From assembly GCA_903832005.1 (NCBI GenBank), contig CAIKZO010000123.1:1-64000 (forward strand): a DNA stretch of 64,000 bases. Reading direction: 5' to 3'. The stretch comes from Enhydrobacter aerosaccus. GTDB taxonomy: Bacteria > Pseudomonadota > Alphaproteobacteria > Reyranellales > Reyranellaceae. Below the pieces are notes generated by a model. The model was not told where the DNA came from, did not search any database, and saw only the letters and a program-made list of their open reading frames with translations. Position 1 is the stretch's first letter. Each line of letters begins with the position of its first letter. Of the stretch, positions 33,194-41,833 are shown in pieces. Made by a program: the position numbers and the translations under genes.

Positions 33194-34015
33194 ATGCCCG
33201 TGTTCAAGACCAAGGACGGCACCGACATCTACTACAACGACTGGGGCACCGGGCAGCCGATCATGTTCCATCATGGCTGGCCGCTCAGCTCCGACGACTG
33301 GGACGCGCAGATGATGTTCTTCCTCGCCAAAGGCTTCCGCGTCATCGCGCATGACCGGCGTGGTCACGGCCGCTCGACCGCGACGACGACCGGCAACGAG
33401 ATGGACACCTATGCCGACGACCTGGTGCAGCTCACCGCCGCGCTCGACCTCAAGAACTGCGTCCACGTCGGCCATTCCACCGGCGGCGGCGAGGTCGCGC
33501 ACTATGTCGCCCGCGCCGCGGCGGGACGGGTCGCCAAGGCCGTGCTGATCGGCGCGGTGCCGCCGATCATGCTCAAGAGCGACACGAACCCGGGCGGCAC
33601 GCCGATGGCGGTGTTCGACGACTTCCGCACGCAGCTCTCGGCCAATCGCGCCGAGTTCTATTGGAACGTCCCCCTTCCCTTCTACGGCTTCAATCGACCG
33701 GGGGTGAAGATCATCGAGGGCGTGCGGCTGAACTGGTGGCGCCAGGGCATGATGGGCGGCATCAAGGCCCACTACGATTGCATCAAGGCCTTCTCGGAGA
33801 CCGACTTCACCGAGGACCTGAAGAAGATCACCGTGCCGACGCTCGTCATGCATGGCGACGACGACCAGATCGTGCCGATCGCCGATTCGGCACCGCTCAG
33901 CGCCAAGCTCGTGAAGGGCTCGGAGCTGAAAATCTACAAGGGCTATCCGCACGGCATGGCGACGACCCATGCCGACGTGATCAACGCCGACCTGCTGGCC
34001 TTCATCAAGAAGTAG
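33194..34015 (+). CDS. Chloroperoxidase/arylesterase-type alpha/beta hydrolase
   Basis: A 273-residue alpha/beta hydrolase closest in pattern to cofactor-free haloperoxidases and aryl esterases. The N-terminus [19 protein letters not shown] and the oxyanion segment [12 protein letters not shown] are typical. The nucleophile is Ser in GHSTGGG, the acid is in HGDDDQIVP and the His in [10 protein letters not shown] strong GAGGAGG precedes the ATG at 33194. It probably hydrolyses esters. It follows coq7 by 11 bases. Confidence 0.9.
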   Translation: MPVFKTKDGTDIYYNDWGTGQPIMFHHGWPLSSDDWDAQMMFFLAKGFRVIAHDRRGHGRSTATTTGNEMDTYADDLVQLTAALDLKNCVHVGHSTGGGEVAHYVARAAAGRVAKAVLIGAVPPIMLKSDTNPGGTPMAVFDDFRTQLSANRAEFYWNVPLPFYGFNRPGVKIIEGVRLNWWRQGMMGGIKAHYDCIKAFSETDFTEDLKKITVPTLVMHGDDDQIVPIADSAPLSAKLVKGSELKIYKGYPHGMATTHADVINADLLAFIKK

Positions 34016-34027
34016 GCGCCGGCTCGA

Positions 34028-34591
34028 TCAGTTCTGATCGAGCTCGCTGTCCCAGTACAGGAAGTCGCGCCAGCTCTCGTGCAGATAGCCGGGCGGGAAG
34101 GCGCGGCCGTTCTCCTGCAGTTCCGAGGTCGTGGGCTCGATCGGTGCGCGCTGCAGGAACATGCCGCTCTCGCGCAAGAGGCGGTTGCCCTTCAGCAGGT
34201 TGCAGGGACTGCAGGCGGTGACGACGTTGGCCCAGCTGGTGCGGCCGCCGCGCGACTTGGGCAGCACGTGGTCGAACGTCAGTTCGTTGGTCGCGAAGTC
34301 GCCACCGCAGTACTGGCAGTTGAAATGATCGCGCAGGAAGACGTTGAACCGCGTGAAGGCGGGGCGACGGGCCGCCGGCACGTATTCCTTCAGCGCAATG
34401 ACGCTCGGCAACCGCATCTCGAAGGACGGGCTGTGGATCTTGCGCTCATATTCGGAGACGACGCTGACGCGATCGAGGAAGACGGCCTTCACGGCGTCCT
34501 GCCAGGACCAGATCGACAAAGGAAAATAGGATAGCGGCCGAAAGTCGGCATTGAGCACCAGCGCGTGACAGGACTCAATGGCCGGTGTCAC
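34028..34591 (-). CDS. HNH endonuclease
   Basis: A 187-residue HNH-type nuclease of the housekeeping group common in proteobacteria. Zinc cysteines are Cys92/Cys95 (CQYC) and Cys127/Cys130 (CSPC). The HNH core is FDHVLPKSRGG (His108), followed by WANVVTAC (Asn122). The N-terminal SYFPLSIWSWQDAVKAVFL stretch is the conserved extension of this family. The start is GTG at 34591; no ATG lies between it and residue 59. Despite the name, these are not part of a restriction or mobile element here. Confidence 0.87.
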   Translation of the reverse strand: MTPAIESCHALVLNADFRPLSYFPLSIWSWQDAVKAVFLDRVSVVSEYERKIHSPSFEMRLPSVIALKEYVPAARRPAFTRFNVFLRDHFNCQYCGGDFATNELTFDHVLPKSRGGRTSWANVVTACSPCNLLKGNRLLRESGMFLQRAPIEPTTSELQENGRAFPPGYLHESWRDFLYWDSELDQN

Positions 34592-34741
34592 GGGCTAGAC
34601 CCTCGGGTCCGGGAAGCGACTACTGGGAAAATCCAAGCGCTTTGCCATGCACCGCATTTTGGCGAAGGTTTTCGAGAAACACAATATGTCGGGGATCACT
34701 TCATTCCCGTGCAACCGGACTGTAACCGGCCGGTCTAAAAC

Positions 34742-35959
34742 TCAGTTACTCAGCCGTTCACGGGCAGATGCCTCGGAGCCGAGCGTGGCTGCGGCCACCG
34801 CCAGCGAGGCGGCGGAGAAGATCATTACCGCGGCGTAACCGTCGGTAAAATCGTGCAGCAGGCCGCCGATATAGGCCCCGAGAAATCCGCCAACGCCCGT
34901 GCCGATGGTGATCAGGCCGTAAATGCGGCCAAAATGCGCGCCCCGGTAGCGCAGCGCCGCCAGGGTCGAGATCATCGGGCCGCGCGAGCCCATGCTGCCG
35001 CCGAACAGCAACACGTAGGCCCACAGGAAGAAGTCATTGTCCGGGCTGCGTACCAGGGCCAGTGCACCGACACCCACGATCGAGCAGGCGTAGGCCAGGA
35101 TCGCCGCGATCTTGCGGCCGCCGCGGTCGGCCAGCCAGCTGAAGCCGACCATGCCGACCGGCGTCAGGAAGCCCGCGACGGCGAGCGCGCGGGCGGCATA
35201 GGCGCCGTCCAGTCCGCGTTCGAGCAGATAGACCATGGCCTGCGGCACAAGCGCGAAGATGCCGAGCGACGTCAGACCAAACGAACAGGTGAGCGCCCAG
35301 AACGACCAGTCGCGCAGCGCCTCGCCCACGGTGGGGCCGGCCCCCTTGCCGCTGCCGGCGCGTTGCGGCGGCACGTTGGCGACGCCGCGTTCGATACGCC
35401 GCCACGGCAGCACCAGGAGCAGCGGGATGAACGCTGCGCTGCCGAGCGAGAACACGACATAGGCATGCCGCCAGCCGCTCGCCGCGATCATGTGCTGGGC
35501 GAGCGGGAAGATCACGATGGCGCCGACGCCCGAGGCCGACCAGGCGACGGCGATCGCGACGCCCAGGCGATGCGGCGGGAACCAGCGGCTGATCAGCGAC
35601 GAACTGAGCACTCCCGCGAGCGCGGACCCGCCGAAGCCCATCAACAAGCCGAGGCCGAGATAGAGATGCCACAGCGCGCCCGCCTGCGAGGCGCTGAAGG
35701 TCGCCAGCGCCGCGGCGGCTACGCCGGTCACGGTGAGCACGCGCAGGCCGAAGCGGTCGAGGATCCATCCCGCAAGCGGCGCACCGATGCCGCCCGTCAA
35801 CAGCGCGAAACTGTAGATTACCGTCACCGCGCTGCGGCTCGCGGCGAAGTCGTGCTGTAGCACCGGCACAAAGAGAGCAAGGGAATCGCTGATCGACCGG
35901 CTCGCCACGCCTAGCGCACAGCACAGCGCGACCAGCAACCAGGGTGCGAACCGCATCAT
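34742..35959 (-). CDS. MFS transporter (monocarboxylate/oxalate-formate type)
   Basis: A 405-residue inner-membrane protein with about twelve helices. The stretch VIYSFALLTGGIGAPLAGWI and LDRFGLR correspond to helix 2 and motif A of the MCT/OFA branch of the major facilitator superfamily, which moves small organic acids. The ATG at 35959 has AAGAGAAGAG before it and is preferred over an ATG at 35980. It is divergent from the hotdog-like gene 74 bases away. Confidence 0.85.
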   Translation of the reverse strand: MMRFAPWLLVALCCALGVASRSISDSLALFVPVLQHDFAASRSAVTVIYSFALLTGGIGAPLAGWILDRFGLRVLTVTGVAAAALATFSASQAGALWHLYLGLGLLMGFGGSALAGVLSSSLISRWFPPHRLGVAIAVAWSASGVGAIVIFPLAQHMIAASGWRHAYVVFSLGSAAFIPLLLVLPWRRIERGVANVPPQRAGSGKGAGPTVGEALRDWSFWALTCSFGLTSLGIFALVPQAMVYLLERGLDGAYAARALAVAGFLTPVGMVGFSWLADRGGRKIAAILAYACSIVGVGALALVRSPDNDFFLWAYVLLFGGSMGSRGPMISTLAALRYRGAHFGRIYGLITIGTGVGGFLGAYIGGLLHDFTDGYAAVMIFSAASLAVAAATLGSEASARERLSN

Positions 35960-36033
35960 GCTCTTCTCTTGCCACGCCATGCGGCTTGCGTCAGCCGTGG
36001 CGGCACGGCAGGTTCCGCGCGGCGGAGAGCAAA

Positions 36034-36759
36034 ATGACCGATACAATCCTCATTCCCCACGGCTTCAACGGCCCACGCCTGTCGGGCAACGGCGGCTATG
36101 TCGCCGGCGTGCTGGCCGGCCGCTTCACCGAGACGCTGGCCGGCGACGGCATCGTCGAGATCACCTTGCGCGCGCCGATCCCCGTCGACCGGAACCTGCA
36201 GGTCGCGCGCGACGGCGCGGCGTTGTTGTTGCGCGACGGCGACACGCTGATCTGCGAGGCCCGCGCCGGCAGCGTCGACCATCTCATGCCGCCGCCCGCT
36301 CCCACCGCCTGGACCGACGTGCTCAAGGTCGGAGAAACCGGCGGCAGCCTCGGCGACGAATTCCAGGACTGCCTCGTGTGCGGGCGCAACCGGAAGACCG
36401 GCGACGGCTTGCGCGTGTTCGGACAAACCAGCCCCGGCGGCGGCCACTCGCTCTCGTGCTACGTGCCGCATGCGGCGCATGCCGACGCTTCGGGGCACAT
36501 CAGGCCCGAGTTCATCTGGGGCACGCTCGACTGTCCCGGCGCCTGGGCGGTGCAGACTCCCGACGATCCGCGCCCTGCCCTCACCGGCCGCATGACGGCC
36601 AAGATCATCGAACCGCCCAAGGTGGGAGAACGCTGCGCGGTGGTCGGCTGGAAGATCGGCGAGGACGGCCGCAAGCTCTATTCCGGCACGGCCCTCTACA
36701 CCGAGGACGGCCGGCTCTGCGCCCTCGGCCACTGCACGTGGGTTATTTTGAAGGCGTGA
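36034..36759 (+). CDS. Hotdog-fold thioesterase-like protein
   Basis: A 241-residue soluble protein whose layout resembles double hotdog acyl-CoA thioesterase-like proteins. The segment FQDCLVCGRNRKTGDGLRVF matches the CxVCG motif often seen ahead of the hotdog core, and WGTLDCPGAWAV corresponds to the central helix region. The ATG at 36034 is preceded by GGCGGAGAG. The substrate is unknown. The stop lies 13 bases from the convergent membrane-protein stop. Confidence 0.68.
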   Translation: MTDTILIPHGFNGPRLSGNGGYVAGVLAGRFTETLAGDGIVEITLRAPIPVDRNLQVARDGAALLLRDGDTLICEARAGSVDHLMPPPAPTAWTDVLKVGETGGSLGDEFQDCLVCGRNRKTGDGLRVFGQTSPGGGHSLSCYVPHAAHADASGHIRPEFIWGTLDCPGAWAVQTPDDPRPALTGRMTAKIIEPPKVGERCAVVGWKIGEDGRKLYSGTALYTEDGRLCALGHCTWVILKA

Positions 36760-36772
36760 TCGTGCTCAAGAC

Positions 36773-38284
36773 CTAACGATCGCGGACGAAGATCGTCGTC
36801 TGCTCGTCGGTATAGGCCTGGTGCCAGCCGGGCAGGCGCGCCAGCAGCTTGTTCACCGGCCAACCCTTGTCGAGCAGGGTCCAGTCGATCTTGTAGTAGT
36901 CGAGCGTCTGCTCGAGCGATTCCTCGCCGCGCACGCCCGTGAGGTGCGCGTAGAGCTGGATGAAATCGCCGCCGTAGAGCTCGCCGCGACCGTCGATGAA
37001 GGTCGGGATGCCGGCATGGATCAGCGGGCCGCCATAGTTCCACGAGTTGAACACGCGGCCCTTCAGCAGGCCGTTGTCGCGCGCGTAGTCGAGCGCCGCC
37101 TGCGGCATCACGTCGGCCGGCGGCGTGATGTTGGCGAAGCGGATCATGCCGCCCGCAAAGACCGCGGCCACCACGAACGCCAAAGCGACAGCGCCGCGTC
37201 CGGCGGGTCGGGCGAGCGCATTGACCCGGCGCATCAGCCGGCTCTCCTGCACGGTGTCGGCGCCGGGGCGCAGGGACGGCCACTGCCGCGCCAGCACCGG
37301 CGCGATCACCAGCGGCATGAAGGTCGCGAGCAGTTCGGCATTGCGGGCGTAGCGCAGGTAAAGATGCGTGAGGCCGAGCACGATCAGCAACCGCACCAGC
37401 GGCAGCTTCACGCCGCGCGACAGAGCGACATAGAGCGCGACCAGCACGATCAGCTCCTGCATGGGCTGGGCCTGGAAGTTGGGCGACTTCCATTCCGCGA
37501 TCGTGGCCAGCGCATCGCCGATGTTGAAGATGCGGAGCGTGACCAGGATCGATTCGGGACCGTAGGGCGTGATGCAGGCCACCAGCACGGAGGCCACGCC
37601 AAACTTCAGCCAGGCGACGAACAGCACCTTGCGCTCGGCCATATCGCGCGCCCCGACCAGCGCATCCAGCGCAAAGGCGCCGCACAGCAGGATGCCGAGC
37701 GTGAAGCCGCCATGCAGGTTGGCCCAGGCCAGCATCGCCAGCAGCAGCACCGGTCGCGGCGCCCGCCGTTCCTCGACCGCGCGCACGAGGCCCGCGACCC
37801 AGATCAGCGCGACCGGGAAGGCCAGCAGATGCGGGCGCGCCAGGAGGTGCGGTTCCATCATCACCACCGCCGCCGCCGTGAACAGGAGCGCGACCGGCGC
37901 CTTGAGGTCTGCCAGCAGCAGACGCAACAGCACCGCGAAGGTGGCGGCGACCGCCGCGGCGCCCAACGCCGCCACACCGCCCCAACCACCGGCGGAATAG
38001 GCTGCGCTCAACAGGAGCTGCGACAGCCATTCCTTGGCGATCCAGGGCTGGCCGGTGAAGGTGAAGGAGAAGGCATCGACCCGCGGCATCGCCTTGTGGG
38101 CGCGCATCCAGTCGCCCACGGCGATGTGCCAGTGCGTGTCGGGATCGGACAAAAGCGGCAGGCCGCTCGCATTCATCAGGAACAGGAAAAGCGCGAGGCC
38201 TGCGATCAACGGCCAGGAAAACTCCCAGGTCGAACGCGCAGCGCTTCTGTCGGAAGACAGGGAGAGGCCGGAAATGACGGCCAT
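36773..38284 (-). CDS. Polytopic GT-C-like membrane protein
   Basis: A 503-residue protein with about ten to twelve membrane segments. After the first helix it carries SDPDTHWHIAVGDWM and later GQPWIAKEWLSQ, acidic and histidine motifs in the first periplasmic loop typical of GT-C glycosyltransferases or related lipid-linked sugar enzymes. The C-terminal soluble part contains FNSWNYGGPLIHAG and FIDGRGELY, a pattern of a large uncharacterised membrane-protein family. The ATG at 38284 is preceded by TGGAG. The substrate is unknown. Confidence 0.7.
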   Translation of the reverse strand: MAVISGLSLSSDRSAARSTWEFSWPLIAGLALFLFLMNASGLPLLSDPDTHWHIAVGDWMRAHKAMPRVDAFSFTFTGQPWIAKEWLSQLLLSAAYSAGGWGGVAALGAAAVAATFAVLLRLLLADLKAPVALLFTAAAVVMMEPHLLARPHLLAFPVALIWVAGLVRAVEERRAPRPVLLLAMLAWANLHGGFTLGILLCGAFALDALVGARDMAERKVLFVAWLKFGVASVLVACITPYGPESILVTLRIFNIGDALATIAEWKSPNFQAQPMQELIVLVALYVALSRGVKLPLVRLLIVLGLTHLYLRYARNAELLATFMPLVIAPVLARQWPSLRPGADTVQESRLMRRVNALARPAGRGAVALAFVVAAVFAGGMIRFANITPPADVMPQAALDYARDNGLLKGRVFNSWNYGGPLIHAGIPTFIDGRGELYGGDFIQLYAHLTGVRGEESLEQTLDYYKIDWTLLDKGWPVNKLLARLPGWHQAYTDEQTTIFVRDR

Positions 38285-38435
38285 AGCTTGCTCCAAATGA
38301 CTCAAAGAAAACTTAATAATCCATTGAAATATCATATTTTTATGGTTAGCGCTAGGACTGTCCGCAGAGAGCCCCGCAACTTGGACGATCCAATGGCGTT
38401 GGCGTCGGGCCTACATGACAACTGGGAGACCACGA
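38285..38435. promoter_or_regulatory. AT-rich divergent promoter region
   Basis: These 151 bases separate the divergent GT-C-like gene and the histone-like gene. Bases about 38300-38345 are strikingly AT-rich (AACTTAATAATCCATTG and following), unlike anything else in the window, and a palindrome TAGCGCTA lies at 38347-38354. No clean -35/-10 pair can be fixed, but promoters in both directions are expected here. Confidence 0.45.
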
Positions 38436-38762
38436 ATGGCGAAGAAGAAGAAGAAGAAAACGATCGTCGGCGAAGTGGCCGGCACGGTGAGCGATGCGGT
38501 GGCGAGCGCCATCGATGCAATCGCGCATCCGGTGAAGACCGCAGGTAAGGCGCGCAAGGCGATGGGTCTCGCGACCGCCTCTGCCAAGCGCAAGGTGACG
38601 GCCAAGAAGAAGGCCGCGAAGAAGGCGACCCGCAAGGCCGTCTCCAAGGTCAAGCGCACGGCCTCGACCGCCGCTTCGCGGACCCGCAAGGCCGCCACCA
38701 AGACCAAAACGAAAGTACGTCGCGCCGCAAAGAAGGCAGCGAAGAAGGTCCGCGGCCGCTAG
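38436..38762 (+). CDS. Histone-H1-like Lys/Ala-rich protein
   Basis: A 108-residue very basic protein. It begins with a run of lysines (MAKKKKKK), then a short amphipathic segment GEVAGTVSDAVASAIDAIAHPVK, then Ala/Lys/Arg repeats like AKKKAAKKATRK to the end. It resembles bacterial H1-like nucleoid proteins (Hc1/AlgP-type tails) that bind DNA without sequence preference. The ATG at 38436 is chosen because GGGAG precedes it; an ATG at 38415 is also in frame. A long perfect hairpin follows. Confidence 0.78.
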   Translation: MAKKKKKKTIVGEVAGTVSDAVASAIDAIAHPVKTAGKARKAMGLATASAKRKVTAKKKAAKKATRKAVSKVKRTASTAASRTRKAATKTKTKVRRAAKKAAKKVRGR

Positions 38763-38767
38763 ACTGC

Positions 38768-38798
38768 TCCGGCGCGCTTCGCTTCGAAGCGCGCCGGA
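38768..38798 (+). terminator. Perfect 14-bp hairpin between histone-like gene and OsmC gene
   Basis: Arms 38768-38781 and 38785-38798 pair perfectly around a three-base loop. It begins six bases after the histone-like gene's stop and ends three bases before the GGAGGCGGG ribosome site of the OsmC gene. There is no T-tract. It may end or protect the upstream mRNA, or affect initiation of OsmC translation. Confidence 0.6.
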
Positions 38799-38809
38799 TC
38801 GGAGGCGGG

Positions 38810-39202
38810 ATGGCGTGCGCACGGGCAAGCATCGGGACGGTCGACTACGCGACCACCATCGTGACGGGCGCACATGCGCCGCACACGCTGCACGCCGACG
38901 AAGGCCCTGAGTTGGGCGGCAAGGATGCCGGCCCCGCCCCCTATGATCTTCTCAGCTCAGCGCTAGGCGCCTGCACCGTGATCACCTTGCGCATGTATGC
39001 CGAGCGCAAGCAGTGGCCGGTCACCTCGGTCGAGGCCGAGATCCATTACGTGCGCGAGGGCGACGTCGAGCGCATCGAACGCACGCTCTTCATCATCGGC
39101 GCCGACGCCGAGCAGAAGAAGCGCATGGCCGAGATCGCCGAGCGCACACCGGTCACACTCACGTTGAAGAAGAGCATGCCGATCGCCACGACGCTCGGCT
39201 AA
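38810..39202 (+). CDS. OsmC-family protein lacking the second cysteine
   Basis: A 130-residue member of the OsmC/Ohr peroxidase superfamily. The first conserved Cys55 is present in ALGACTVITL after GPAPYDLLSSAL. The second, normally in a CPVH segment, is replaced by Thr113 (ERTPVTLTL). With one Cys it cannot form the usual catalytic disulfide, so it may be a YhfA-like OsmC with another role. A GGAGGCGGG motif precedes the ATG at 38810. It is followed 12 bases on by the LLM-type oxidoreductase gene. Confidence 0.85.
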   Translation: MACARASIGTVDYATTIVTGAHAPHTLHADEGPELGGKDAGPAPYDLLSSALGACTVITLRMYAERKQWPVTSVEAEIHYVREGDVERIERTLFIIGADAEQKKRMAEIAERTPVTLTLKKSMPIATTLG

Positions 39203-39214
39203 AGGGAGAAACAC

Positions 39215-40168
39215 ATGCAGATCGGATTTTCCGCACCCACCGCCGGCCCGCTGGCCAGCCTCGATGCGCTGACGGAACTGTGCACCGGCGCCGAGGCGCT
39301 GGGCTACGACTATGCCACCTTCAGCGACCATGTCGTGATCCCGACCGACATCAGCTCGCCCTATCCCTACAGCGCGAGCGGCGAGTTCTCCAACGCCGGC
39401 ACCGGCGAGCGCAACGAACAGCTGATCGAACTGGCTTTCGTCGCCGCGCGCACCAGCAAGCTCCGCCTCGTCACCTCGGTGATGGTGGTGCCGCACCGGC
39501 CGGCGGTGCTGGCGGCCAAGCAGCTCGCCACCATCGACGTGCTGTCGGGCGGCCGCGTGACATTGGGCATCGGCGCGGGCTGGATGAAGGAGGAGTTCGA
39601 GGCGCTCGGCACGCCGCCCTTCGCCGAGCGCGGCAAGGTGACCGACGAATATATCGCGGCCTTCCGCGAACTCTGGACCCAGGACAAGCCCAGCTTCTCG
39701 GGCGACTACGTGGCGTTCGACAAGATCTCCTTCGCGCCCAAGCCCGCACAGAAGGGCGGCATCCCGATCTGGATCGGCGGCGAATCAGGACCTGCGTTGC
39801 GGCGCACGGCGAAGATCGGCGACGCCTGGTATCCGATCCCCAACAACCCCGCCTTCCCGCTCGACAGCCTGGCGCGCTACACGGCGTCGGTCGCGCGGCT
39901 GCGCCAGATGACGGCCGAGGCCGGGCGCGATCCCAAGGCGGTGGGTCTCACGATCCGCTTCCCGCGCTACGGCGCCGGCGTGGATGAAAAGGCCGGCGAC
40001 GGCGAACGCCGGCTGTTCTCGGGTGGGGACGCGGCCATCGCAGGCGACATCAAGGCGCTGGCGGCACTGGGCGTCGGCGCCATCGATATGGGCTTCGGCG
40101 GCACGACGGTGCCGGAGATCCTTGCCGAGATGAAACGCTTCAAGTCCGAAGTGATGTCGCGCGTATAG
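39215..40168 (+). CDS. LLM-class (luciferase-like, F420/FMN) oxidoreductase
   Basis: A 317-residue TIM-barrel enzyme of the luciferase-like monooxygenase class often assigned to F420-dependent oxidoreductases (TIGR03619-type). Characteristic stretches are ALGYDYATFSDHVVIP, RLVTSVMVVPHRPAVLAAKQLATIDVLSGGRVTLGIGAGW split over residues about 80-120, and PIWIGGES. The cofactor, F420 or FMN, cannot be decided from sequence alone. It may be co-transcribed with the OsmC gene. Confidence 0.88.
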   Translation: MQIGFSAPTAGPLASLDALTELCTGAEALGYDYATFSDHVVIPTDISSPYPYSASGEFSNAGTGERNEQLIELAFVAARTSKLRLVTSVMVVPHRPAVLAAKQLATIDVLSGGRVTLGIGAGWMKEEFEALGTPPFAERGKVTDEYIAAFRELWTQDKPSFSGDYVAFDKISFAPKPAQKGGIPIWIGGESGPALRRTAKIGDAWYPIPNNPAFPLDSLARYTASVARLRQMTAEAGRDPKAVGLTIRFPRYGAGVDEKAGDGERRLFSGGDAAIAGDIKALAALGVGAIDMGFGGTTVPEILAEMKRFKSEVMSRV

Positions 40169-40189
40169 AGCGCGGAATCTCATCCCCGT

Positions 40190-40236
40190 GAGACACCTGA
40201 AACGCTGCCCTCACGCCGTTTCAGGCGATTTGTCTC
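40190..40236. terminator. Nested hairpin between convergent LLM and RraA genes
   Basis: Outer arms GAGACA (40190-40195) and TGTCTC (40231-40236) and inner arms CCTGAAACG (40196-40204) and CGTTTCAGG (40217-40225) form a long bulged stem in the 100-base gap between convergent genes. It could terminate both transcripts. On the minus strand it contains GAGACAAATCGC, the same 12-mer seen near 450. Confidence 0.6.
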
Positions 40237-40268
40237 AATTCTCACCCCCCTGGCATCACCGCCGCTGC

Positions 40269-40994
40269 CTAGAGCTTGCCGCCGGCGGCTTTCCAAGCCT
40301 CGTAATCGCGCTTGGCCTCGTCGCCCGCGACCGGGAACAGGCCCTTCAGCGAGCGGCCCTTGGCGACCTCGAGCTCGGCCCAGCCCTCGTAGTGGTAATT
40401 TTTGAACGCCTCTTCAGCGACGGCCTCGACGATGTCGGCCGGAATCACCAGCACGGCATCGCGATCGCCAACCACGATGTCGCCCGGATAGACGGCAACA
40501 CCGCCACAGCCGATCGGCAATTGCAGGTCGACCGGTCGATGCGCGATCGGCGACGGCGGCGAGGACGGACGGCGGTGATACGCCGGCAATCCCGTCTTGA
40601 AGACGCCGTTGGTGTCGCGGAAGCCGCCGTCGGTCACGATGCCCGCGGCGCCGCGCGCCTTGAGGCGGCCGATGTAGAGATCGCCAGCCGAGGCCGCCCG
40701 CGAATCGCCGCGCGAGTCGATCATCAGCACGTGGCCGGGCGGGCACTCTTCCATCGCCTGCGGCTGGACCATCGAGCGGTTGGTCGATGTCGGGCCGTCC
40801 TTGTCGTCGCGCGAGGGAATGAAGCGCATGGTGAAGGCAATGCCCACCATGGCGGGCTGCTCGGGCCGCATCGGATGGACGTCGAACAGCGTCATGTTCT
40901 TCAGGCCCCGGCGGTTGAGCACGCCGGTCAGGGTCGAGGTGCCGACTTTTGCCAGCACCTCGCGCAGATCCTTGGAGAGTTCGGCCCCACTCAT
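40269..40994 (-). CDS. RraA-family aldolase/decarboxylase-like protein 1
   Basis: A 241-residue protein of the RraA/HMG-aldolase fold. The core motif GDLYIGRLKARGAAGIVTDG followed by GFRDTN contains the Arg and Asp that bind metal and pyruvate-type ligands in 4-hydroxy-4-methyl-2-oxoglutarate aldolases. Such enzymes split C-C bonds in aromatic catabolism; RraA itself inhibits RNase E. The genomic setting among catabolic genes favours an aldolase. It lies nine bases downstream of a second homologue in the same direction. Confidence 0.88.
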   Translation of the reverse strand: MSGAELSKDLREVLAKVGTSTLTGVLNRRGLKNMTLFDVHPMRPEQPAMVGIAFTMRFIPSRDDKDGPTSTNRSMVQPQAMEECPPGHVLMIDSRGDSRAASAGDLYIGRLKARGAAGIVTDGGFRDTNGVFKTGLPAYHRRPSSPPSPIAHRPVDLQLPIGCGGVAVYPGDIVVGDRDAVLVIPADIVEAVAEEAFKNYHYEGWAELEVAKGRSLKGLFPVAGDEAKRDYEAWKAAGGKL

Positions 40995-41003
40995 GGTAAT
41001 CGC

Positions 41004-41747
41004 CTAGCCCTTCTTCGCCGTGTAGGCGCCGCCCGAGTTGGCCGCGCGCACTTCGGCAGCAGTCTTGGCCTTGCGGATGATCTCGAGGCGGCGCGCCTCA
41101 TCGTCGAGCATCGCCTTGGCGTTCTTCACCACGGCGGGCGCATGGTGCGGCGGGAACTTCACCGCGCCGTTCTCGTCCATGTGCAGGAGATCGCCCGGCG
41201 CCACGTCCATGCCGCCGACCGAGACCGGCACGTTGATCGACTGCACCGCCATCTCGCCGTGACCGGCGGTGACGCCGCCCAGCATGTACTGGAACTTGAG
41301 CTTGCGGATCGCATCGACGTCGCGGCTCGGGCCGTTCGACAGCATGCCGATGCAGCCCACCGCCATCATCGAGCTCACCATCATCTCGCCGGCGAGGCCC
41401 GCCTTCTGCAGGATGCCGTCCGGCCACTTCTGCTGGATCACCAGCACGGTCGGCTTCTTCGTCTTTTCCCTCATCGCCTCGAGCTCATCGAGCACGTCCA
41501 TGAAGGAAAGGCGCCCGGCGTAGTTCGGATCGGGCATGCCGTAGACGCAGGTGACGGCGTAGCCGACGGTCGGTCCCAGCTCCGGATAGATGCAGCGGAT
41601 CGAGGTGTCGGTGTACCAGTTCTCGGTCCACGGATTGTACAGGCCGAGGCAGAGGGGATTCTTCGGGTAGGTCGCCACCACGTTGGTGATGGTGGGTGTA
41701 TCGATCTTGCGCAGTTCGGCAAAGATCTCGTCGGACAACTCGGCCAT
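41004..41747 (-). CDS. RraA-family aldolase/decarboxylase-like protein 2
   Basis: A 247-residue RraA-like protein distinct from its neighbour. The ligand motif reads GCIGMLSNGPSRDVDAI, with the Arg-Asp pair kept but a different flanking sequence, and a long insert LYNPWTENWYTD near the N-terminus. The pair may form a hetero-oligomer or act in sequence on related substrates. ATG 41747 (MAELSDEIF) is preferred over ATG 41768 because GGGGAAA lies at a fair distance before it, but this is not certain. Confidence 0.82.
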   Translation of the reverse strand: MAELSDEIFAELRKIDTPTITNVVATYPKNPLCLGLYNPWTENWYTDTSIRCIYPELGPTVGYAVTCVYGMPDPNYAGRLSFMDVLDELEAMREKTKKPTVLVIQQKWPDGILQKAGLAGEMMVSSMMAVGCIGMLSNGPSRDVDAIRKLKFQYMLGGVTAGHGEMAVQSINVPVSVGGMDVAPGDLLHMDENGAVKFPPHHAPAVVKNAKAMLDDEARRLEIIRKAKTAAEVRAANSGGAYTAKKG

Positions 41748-41833
41748 TTCGGAGGTTTCCCCATTCATTACGGAACGGGGTCTATTCTCGGGGGCCTCTA
41801 TCCGGCTCGCAAGGCCGGAAGCGTCACTGTCGC

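Noticed and set aside
34592..34741. A possible tRNA or small RNA between the HNH and MFS genes
   Set aside because: No cloverleaf, anticodon arm or T-loop consensus can be built; only a short GGCCGG-type palindrome is present.
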